This document shows positions 7,015-11,584 of a stretch of DNA of 11,584 nucleotides, in pieces. This DNA comes from an uncultured beta proteobacterium. Its GTDB lineage: Bacteria; Pseudomonadota; Gammaproteobacteria; Burkholderiales; Burkholderiaceae_C. How positions within the stretch are numbered: the stretch's first letter is position 1; each line of letters opens with the position of its first letter. The notes under the pieces were generated by a model, which ran no database searches, was not told the DNA's origin, and worked only from the letters and a program-made list of their open reading frames with translations. The translations under genes and the position numbers were made by a program. Location: assembly GCA_903958915.1 (NCBI GenBank), contig CAJBVC010000125.1:1-11584 (forward strand). Reading direction: 5' to 3'.

Positions 7015-7710
7015 ATGCCTTACGTCATTACCCCACCTGCCCTGCCCTGTGTTGCCGTGTATGGTCAAACACAGACTTTTCCAGTCCATCGCATCTACTG
7101 TGTGGGGCGCAATTATCAGGACCATGCGATGGAGATGGGGCACTCCGGTCGGGAGGCGCCCTTTTTCTTCATGAAGCCCGCCGACGCGGTAGTCAGTGCG
7201 CAGCCGGACCAGGTAGTCACCATGCCCTACCCTACGCTTACCAATAGCCTGCACCACGAAGTCGAACTGGTGGTCGCCATTGGTACTGGTGGCAGCGACA
7301 TTGGAGTCAACGATGCTGAGCGGCACGTCTTCGGCTACGCCGTGGGCTTGGACATGACGCGACGCGATTTACAGAACGATCTCAAGAAACAGGGGCGTCC
7401 GTGGTGCATTGCCAAGGGGTTTGACCATTCTGCTCCGGTGGGTCCCATTACTCCAGCGGCACAGATCGCCGGCATCGCAACTGCCGGCATCAGCCTTCAG
7501 GTCAATGGCCAAGAGCGCCAGACTGGTAGGGTTGCGCAGATGATCTGGAATGTGGCAGAGACCATCTCCCAGATTTCCCGGGCCTGGACCCTGCAGCCAG
7601 GTGACCTTATCTTCACTGGAACACCGGCCGGTGTGGGCGCCGTGGTACGCGGCGATGTGCTCTGCGCCTGCGTGACCGGTCTGCAGTCACTACGCGTTCG
7701 GCTGGAGTAA
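7015..7710 (+). CDS. Fumarylacetoacetate hydrolase family protein, fumarylpyruvate-hydrolase (NagK)-like
   Basis: The 231-residue protein belongs to the FAH superfamily, metal-dependent enzymes that cleave C-C bonds of, or decarboxylate, 2-keto acids. The order of motifs fits: RIYCVGRNYQDHAMEMG at 26-42 with the catalytic-type His37, FFFMKPADAVV at 50-60, metal ligands Glu82 and Glu84 in HHEVELVVAIG, Asp113 in GLDMTRRDLQ, Lys134 in the IAKGFD stretch, and TGTPAGVG at 201-208. The wording is closest to what I remember of fumarylpyruvate hydrolases of the gentisate pathway (Ralstonia NagK), which yield fumarate and pyruvate. No gentisate dioxygenase or maleylpyruvate isomerase lies in the window, so the substrate is inferred. 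The ATG at 7015 has only a weak upstream GAAGA. It ends 5 bp before the TRAP small permease, so enzyme and transporter are probably co-transcribed. Confidence 0.88.
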   Translation: MPYVITPPALPCVAVYGQTQTFPVHRIYCVGRNYQDHAMEMGHSGREAPFFFMKPADAVVSAQPDQVVTMPYPTLTNSLHHEVELVVAIGTGGSDIGVNDAERHVFGYAVGLDMTRRDLQNDLKKQGRPWCIAKGFDHSAPVGPITPAAQIAGIATAGISLQVNGQERQTGRVAQMIWNVAETISQISRAWTLQPGDLIFTGTPAGVGAVVRGDVLCACVTGLQSLRVRLE

Positions 7711-7715
7711 CTCCA

Positions 7716-8228
7716 TTGGTCTGGCTGGAAAAGCTGGCCCGGTGGTTTGCTGCGCTGGGTGGGATACTTCTGATCGCGATCGCGCTAGTGACCTGCGCGA
7801 GTGTGATCGGACGAAACTGGCTTGGCTTGCACGTGGTGGGTGACTTCGAGTTGACTGGTGCTTTGACAGGGGTCGCCATTGCGAGCTTTTTTCCCTGGTG
7901 CCAGTTGACCCAGGGCAACATCATTGTTGACTTCTTCACTGCACGTACTTCGGCGAAGACCCGGGCTGCACTGGACCGTTGGGGCGCGTTGTTAGTGGCG
8001 ATGGCAATGGCATTTTTGGCCTGGCGTACCACCGTTGGAGGCATCAATGCCTGGAGCAATCACTCCAGCAGCATGTTGTTGGGATTGCCAGACTGGCTCA
8101 TTTTTTTGGGGATGGCGCCTGCATTGGCATTGACCGCGGCCATTGCGCTAGGGCAGACCTTGATGCCCGAATACACCTGCGCACCGGACACCCCCCATGC
8201 CATGCCGGGCGACGGGTTTACCGTGTGA
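7716..8228 (+). CDS. TRAP transporter small permease, DctQ family
   Basis: This 170-residue inner-membrane protein is the small permease of a tripartite ATP-independent periplasmic transporter. Four hydrophobic helices are visible at about 11-31, 43-62, 90-108 and 124-147. The stretch FFPWCQLTQGNIIVDFF at 58-74 matches the conserved DctQ loop and third-helix entry, and GRNWLG after helix 1 is also typical. The likely start is a TTG at 7716, with GGAG eight bases upstream overlapping the end of the preceding gene; no ATG or GTG occurs before helix 1, so a non-standard start is required. It lies 5 bp after the FAH-family gene and overlaps the large permease by 4 bp (GTGA), which implies translational coupling. 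Transport by such systems is driven by a sodium or proton gradient. Confidence 0.9.
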   Translation: MVWLEKLARWFAALGGILLIAIALVTCASVIGRNWLGLHVVGDFELTGALTGVAIASFFPWCQLTQGNIIVDFFTARTSAKTRAALDRWGALLVAMAMAFLAWRTTVGGINAWSNHSSSMLLGLPDWLIFLGMAPALALTAAIALGQTLMPEYTCAPDTPHAMPGDGFTV

Positions 8229-9541
8229 CACCACTGCCCTTTGTCGCGCTGATATTCGGCACCATGCTGGTTCTGATGGCATTGCGCATCCCGATTGCAA
8301 TCGCCATGTTTGGTGCCGGAAGCCTGGGCTATGTGCTACAGGCGGGTTGGAGTCCTCTCGCCCATTTCCTGAACAACCAGGCTTTTGCCCGATTCGCCAG
8401 CTACGACCTGTCGGTGATTCCGCTGTTCTTGTTGATGGGACATCTGGCGGCGCAGAGTGGCATCTCGAAAGCCCTGTTCGAATTGGCCAGCAGCTTGATG
8501 GCACGGTTTCGTGGCGGCCTGGCCATGGCAGCAGTACTGGCGAGTGCCGCGTTCGGGTCGATTTGCGGCTCATCGGTGGCCACCGCAGCCACGATTACCT
8601 CAGTGGCGTTGCCTGAACTGCGCCGACATGGGTACAGCGGGACTTTGGCCACTGGCACACTGGCGGCTGGCGGCACTCTGGGCATTCTGATTCCACCGTC
8701 GGTTCCGCTGATAATTTACGCCATATTGGCCGAGCAGAACATCGCGAAACTCTTTGCGGCCGCCGTGGTTCCTGGGATCGTCGCCATGCTGGGCTACCTG
8801 GGAGCCCTCGCCGTTTTTGTACGCCTGTATCCGCAGCACGCGCCAGCGCAAATTGGGCAGACCAAATTGCATTGGCGTGAACTGGGCGCGGTCACCCCGA
8901 TTTTGGGCATTTTTTTGCTGATTTTCGGCAGTATCTATTCCGGAATATTTACGCCTACGGAAGGTGCAGCGGTAGGCGTAGCGGGCACCCTGATTGTCAC
9001 GTTGATGCAGCGTGCCATGAACACCACCAAACTGATGCGGTGCTTCTACGCGACCGCCCAGGGCTCGGCCATGCTGTTCCTGATCTTCCTCGGTGCCGAC
9101 CTGATGAACGCAGCGCTGGCGCTGACCCAGCTTCCCAACCAACTCGCGGGCATTGTGCTGGGTTGGGGTTTGCCGGCCATGGGAGTGGTAGTTTGTATTC
9201 TTTTGTTCTACATGGTGCTCGGTTCAATCATGGATGAACTCTCCATGCTCCTGCTGACCATTCCCATCTTCTTTCCCATCGTCAACGGTCTGGAGCTCGG
9301 CATGTCGCCAGAACAGGTGGCGATCTGGTTCGGGATACTGGTGCTGATGACTGTGGGCTTTGGCATGCTGGCGCCGCCGGTGGGGCTCAATGTCTACGTC
9401 GTCAATCAGATGGCCAAGGATGTGCGTTTGTCCGACAGTTACCGCGGGGTAGTCCCGTTCTTGATTACCGATGCCATTCGCATGGTGCTTCTTCTGAGTT
9501 TCCCCGGTTTGTCGCTTTGGCTGGTAGGGTTTGTGCACTAA
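8225..9541 (+). CDS. TRAP transporter large permease, DctM family
   Basis: The 438-residue large permease forms the ion-coupled transport path of the TRAP system and has the length usual for DctM. Conserved segments appear in order: PLFLLMGHLAAQSGI at 66-80, GSICGSSVATAATI at 111-124, GTLGILIPPSVPLIIYAI near 150-167, TPTEGAAVG at 243-251, LGSIMDELSMLLLTIPI at 332-348, and GMLAPPVGLNVYVV at 380-393. About twelve hydrophobic helices are apparent. The start is the GTG at 8225, overlapping the TGA of the small permease as GTGA; the frame is open further back, but that part is only the out-of-phase DctQ sequence. No dctP-type binding-protein gene is found on either side, so that subunit must be encoded elsewhere. 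The gene ends in a 4-bp convergent overlap with the CNBD-EAL gene. Confidence 0.94.
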   Translation: MTPLPFVALIFGTMLVLMALRIPIAIAMFGAGSLGYVLQAGWSPLAHFLNNQAFARFASYDLSVIPLFLLMGHLAAQSGISKALFELASSLMARFRGGLAMAAVLASAAFGSICGSSVATAATITSVALPELRRHGYSGTLATGTLAAGGTLGILIPPSVPLIIYAILAEQNIAKLFAAAVVPGIVAMLGYLGALAVFVRLYPQHAPAQIGQTKLHWRELGAVTPILGIFLLIFGSIYSGIFTPTEGAAVGVAGTLIVTLMQRAMNTTKLMRCFYATAQGSAMLFLIFLGADLMNAALALTQLPNQLAGIVLGWGLPAMGVVVCILLFYMVLGSIMDELSMLLLTIPIFFPIVNGLELGMSPEQVAIWFGILVLMTVGFGMLAPPVGLNVYVVNQMAKDVRLSDSYRGVVPFLITDAIRMVLLLSFPGLSLWLVGFVH

Positions 9542-10800
9542 GGTGAATAGGTGGCCACATGCCGGGCGTGCCAGGCACCGATCGCCTCTTTGGGCATGGG
9601 CTTGCCGTAGTGATAACCCTGTGCATGGCTGCAGCCCATTGCAGCCAATTGTGCCCCGACCGCCTCCTCTTCAATGCCCTCGGCAATGGTCGACAACCCG
9701 ATCGACTCCGCCAGAGCAAGCGCCGCTTTCACAATGTGCACGCTGCGCTCAGACCGGTGCATTTGCTGCACAAACGTCTTGTCAATCTTCAGACAGGTGA
9801 ATGGAAGGGACTGCAGATAGTCCAAACCGGCATAACCCGTTCCGAAATCATCCAGTGCAATGCCGACACCCATACCTCGCAAGCTGTCCAGGGTCTTGGA
9901 GACCGCCTCCATATTGTCGATTAAAGTAGTCTCCGTGAGTTCGATACGCAACTCGCACGGCTCTACGGCATGCAACCGAAGGCTATCGTCAATACTCTTG
10001 GCGACCTCACCACCGACCAATTCCGGCGCAGACAGATTGACACTCACGAACGCTCGTTCATCGGATCGCGCAACGCAACACGGGCGCAACTCCGCCCAAT
10101 CCGATAGGGCTTTCTGCACCACCCAATGGCCGATACGATGAATCAGCCCCGTTCGCTCGGCCAGAGGAATGAACTCAGCAGGACTGACCAGCCCCAGCGT
10201 AGGGTGATTCCAGCGTATCAGGGCTTCAAAGCCCGCCAGCGTGTGTCCCGAGAAAGCAATTAACGGCTGGTAATACAAAGCGAGCTGCTGGCGATCGATT
10301 GCATCGGACAAATCCTGCGCCAACGACAATGTGCGAACAGCGGCGAGGTGCAAATCCTGGACCGCGCACTCCTCGTGGTCCGACTCTGCGGCCCCCGAAC
10401 CACCACGCTCAGACTGGAACTCGCTGGCGTCATGGGTGCTGCGAAACCGGACCAGCAACAGGCGCATCAGGTACTGAATCACCGGGTCTGATCGCAATAG
10501 CAATTCTTCCACATGGCTGCGGTCAATGCGGACGAGCCGGGTCGGCACCAAGGTACGAACGGTGGCGGTACGGGGCTGTCGGTCGAGCAAAGCGACTTCT
10601 CCAAACATCGCCCCCTGTGTGAGCATGGCAATACGTCTTTGCGCCTGCCGTGGACCCGCGAGAACTTCGACGCAGCCTTCTTCAATCACGTAGGCTGATT
10701 CTCCAACGTCTCCCCACTGAAAGACCAGCTCCTGACTTTGAAATTGCTCTCTATCGAAGTTCTCTTTCATGAAGTCCCGATCAGATTGGCTGCAAATCAC
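9538..10800 (-). CDS. Cyclic-nucleotide-binding domain + EAL domain cyclic-di-GMP phosphodiesterase
   Basis: The 420-residue soluble protein joins a CNBD sensor to an EAL phosphodiesterase. Residues about 15-120 are a cNMP-binding fold with an intact phosphate-binding cassette, FGEVALLDRQPRTATV at 66-81, so real cAMP or cGMP binding is plausible. After a linker (about 122-150) comes EAL at about 160-415. It has FEALIRW (E192), SVNLSA (N255), IELTE (E287), ALDDFGTGY (D317, D318), LKID (K338), AEGIEEE (E374) and QGYHYGKPM (Q394). All expected metal and catalytic residues are there and no GGDEF domain is present, so it should hydrolyse cyclic-di-GMP. Bdellovibrio Bd1971 is a known protein of this architecture that is activated by cAMP. 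The GTG start at 10800 overlaps the tonB stop as GTGA; an ATG ten codons later (10770), with GGGA upstream, is an alternative. Confidence 0.92.
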   Translation of the reverse strand: MICSQSDRDFMKENFDREQFQSQELVFQWGDVGESAYVIEEGCVEVLAGPRQAQRRIAMLTQGAMFGEVALLDRQPRTATVRTLVPTRLVRIDRSHVEELLLRSDPVIQYLMRLLLVRFRSTHDASEFQSERGGSGAAESDHEECAVQDLHLAAVRTLSLAQDLSDAIDRQQLALYYQPLIAFSGHTLAGFEALIRWNHPTLGLVSPAEFIPLAERTGLIHRIGHWVVQKALSDWAELRPCCVARSDERAFVSVNLSAPELVGGEVAKSIDDSLRLHAVEPCELRIELTETTLIDNMEAVSKTLDSLRGMGVGIALDDFGTGYAGLDYLQSLPFTCLKIDKTFVQQMHRSERSVHIVKAALALAESIGLSTIAEGIEEEAVGAQLAAMGCSHAQGYHYGKPMPKEAIGAWHARHVATYSP

Positions 10801-11450
10801 TCAATCTTGAAGTTGAAGTTTTGCGTGGCCACCACTTCGCCACCTTCAGAGATGCACTTGTACTGCATGATGGCAGCACGCACGGCGGGGTAGAAAATGC
10901 GCGGGCCCGACAAAAAGGTGACGTCTTGCACCACGCCGGCCTTGAGCGTGATCTGCGCCTGCACGACGCCCTCGATCCCGTCCTTCAGCGCCTTCTGAGG
11001 CATCTCAGGCGCAACCTGCGTCGGGCAAGCCGTCGCGATGGCACTCTTCTTGGGACCCGGCGGCGCCACAGGTGCCTGTTGCACCGGGGGGGCAATCACG
11101 GCCGGTGTCGGTGGCGGCGTAGCGGTAGAAGCAATCGACACACCGGACGTCGTCGCAGGCGCCACATCAGGCGGCGGCACAAACGGTGGCGGTGGCGCGT
11201 CGGACTGTGGGGTCAGCGGCTCGGGTGGCTTGATCTCCTTGGGCGGCGGTGGCGGCGGCGGAGGGATGATCACCTCCTGAATCACCACGGCCTCGAGTGG
11301 TACTTTGAGCATGACCAGCGCATTGCGGGCGGTGCCCGAAACGATCGCCCAGAGCATCAGAATGTGCAAGGCAATGACTGCAACGATGCCCTTGATGCGC
11401 TTGGAGGGATCTTTGGGCTGGTAGACCAGGTGTGCGCCTAGATTATTCAT
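10797..11450 (-). CDS. tonB: TonB family energy transducer
   Basis: The 217-residue protein couples the inner-membrane proton gradient to TonB-dependent outer-membrane receptors. A basic N-terminus (to K20) precedes one signal-anchor helix at about 21-38 (IVAVIALHILMLWAIVSG). Then comes a long Pro-rich spacer from about 63 to 134, with eight consecutive prolines at 63-70 and KEIKPPEP after them. The C-terminal TonB domain covers about 145-217 (ALKDGIEGVVQAQITLKAGV, then FYPAVRAAIMQYKC). Two cysteines, C142 and C199, lie in the periplasmic part and could form a disulfide. The ATG at 11448-11450 overlaps the stop of the upstream exbD-like gene as ATGA, and its own TGA overlaps the GTG of the CNBD-EAL gene. 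Which receptor it serves is not visible. Confidence 0.92.
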   Translation of the reverse strand: MNNLGAHLVYQPKDPSKRIKGIVAVIALHILMLWAIVSGTARNALVMLKVPLEAVVIQEVIIPPPPPPPPKEIKPPEPLTPQSDAPPPPFVPPPDVAPATTSGVSIASTATPPPTPAVIAPPVQQAPVAPPGPKKSAIATACPTQVAPEMPQKALKDGIEGVVQAQITLKAGVVQDVTFLSGPRIFYPAVRAAIMQYKCISEGGEVVATQNFNFKIE

Positions 11451-11584
11451 TGTACGAACTGCTCGCTTCCGATAACGGCCATCTTGGTCAGGCCCTTGCG
11501 CTTGGAGGAGGACAGCACATTGGCAAACACGGCGTACTCAGAGGCCTTGTTGGGCCGGATGTGCACCTCGGGCTGGTTGGGCAA
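11447..11584 (-). CDS. exbD: ExbD/TolR-family biopolymer transporter, C-terminal fragment
   Basis: The gene runs off the right edge; only the last 45 residues and the TGA stop are present. The fragment reads LPNQPEVHIRPNKASEYAVF, then a helix ending SSSKRKGLTKMAVIG. This matches the periplasmic domain of ExbD/TolR, where a strand, a paired helix and a GLTKhxhhG strand end the protein. ExbD works with ExbB as the proton channel that powers TonB. The stop overlaps the tonB start by 4 bp (ATGA), which supports ExbD rather than TolR. The N-terminal helix with the essential Asp is outside the window and could not be checked. Confidence 0.85.
   Translation of the reverse strand: MPNQPEVHIRPNKASEYAVFANVLSSSKRKGLTKMAVIGSEQFVQ

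Noticed and set aside
7979..8224. N-terminal extension of the TRAP large permease back to 7979
   Set aside because: The added sequence is out-of-phase DctQ and not membrane-like; GTG at 8225 gives the normal family length and a GTGA overlap.
11240..11275. GGC/GGT-rich run as a simple-sequence repeat
   Set aside because: It is the reverse complement of the TonB polyproline spacer codons and is explained by coding.
1..11584. tRNA, rRNA, CRISPR array, insertion sequence or phage genes
   Set aside because: No cloverleaf-like sequence, spaced direct repeats, transposase or phage motif was seen; the genes all look like ordinary chromosomal genes.

Overview
The window looks like a chromosomal segment of a betaproteobacterium, most likely Comamonadaceae (Rhodoferax/Polaromonas-like). 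The reasons are a moderately high-GC sequence, a phaC-phaA-phaB polyhydroxyalkanoate operon of the Cupriavidus/Comamonadaceae type, a DUF3391/HD-GYP protein, and an intergenic repeat whose wording I recall from Comamonadaceae genomes. I could run no database search; assignments rest on motifs and remembered family sequences.

Layout. 1-270 (+) is the C-terminal end of a TauE/SafE-type permease. 283-1575 (-) is an HD-GYP cyclic-di-GMP phosphodiesterase, convergent with it. 1676-5430 (-) is the PHA block: phaC (GTG start), phaA and phaB in transcription order, closed by a hairpin plus T-run terminator at 1624-1652. A repeat-like element lies between phaA and phaB. Divergent from phaC is a small two-helix membrane protein (5533-5820, +). 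Its 3' end overlaps the convergent pgeF (5752-6555, -) by 69 bp. Divergent from pgeF is a tight + strand operon (6677-9541): an ABM-fold protein, a fumarylpyruvate-hydrolase-like FAH enzyme, and the small and large permeases of a TRAP transporter, with no solute-binding protein in the window. Convergent with it, overlapping by 4 bp, is the - strand chain exbD (partial)-tonB-CNBD/EAL gene. All three of its cistrons are joined by 4-bp stop/start overlaps.

How it works together. PhaA condenses two acetyl-CoA, PhaB reduces the product to 3-hydroxybutyryl-CoA, and PhaC polymerises it into storage granules. The FAH enzyme and TRAP permeases look like an uptake-and-cleavage unit for an organic or aromatic-derived acid. 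Two different cyclic-di-GMP phosphodiesterases (HD-GYP and EAL) lie near the two ends of the window. The EAL one carries a cyclic-nucleotide-binding domain and appears translationally coupled to a TonB energy-transduction system. That pairing is the least ordinary thing here. I see no tRNA, rRNA, CRISPR, insertion sequence or prophage gene. No gap between genes exceeds about 125 bp.
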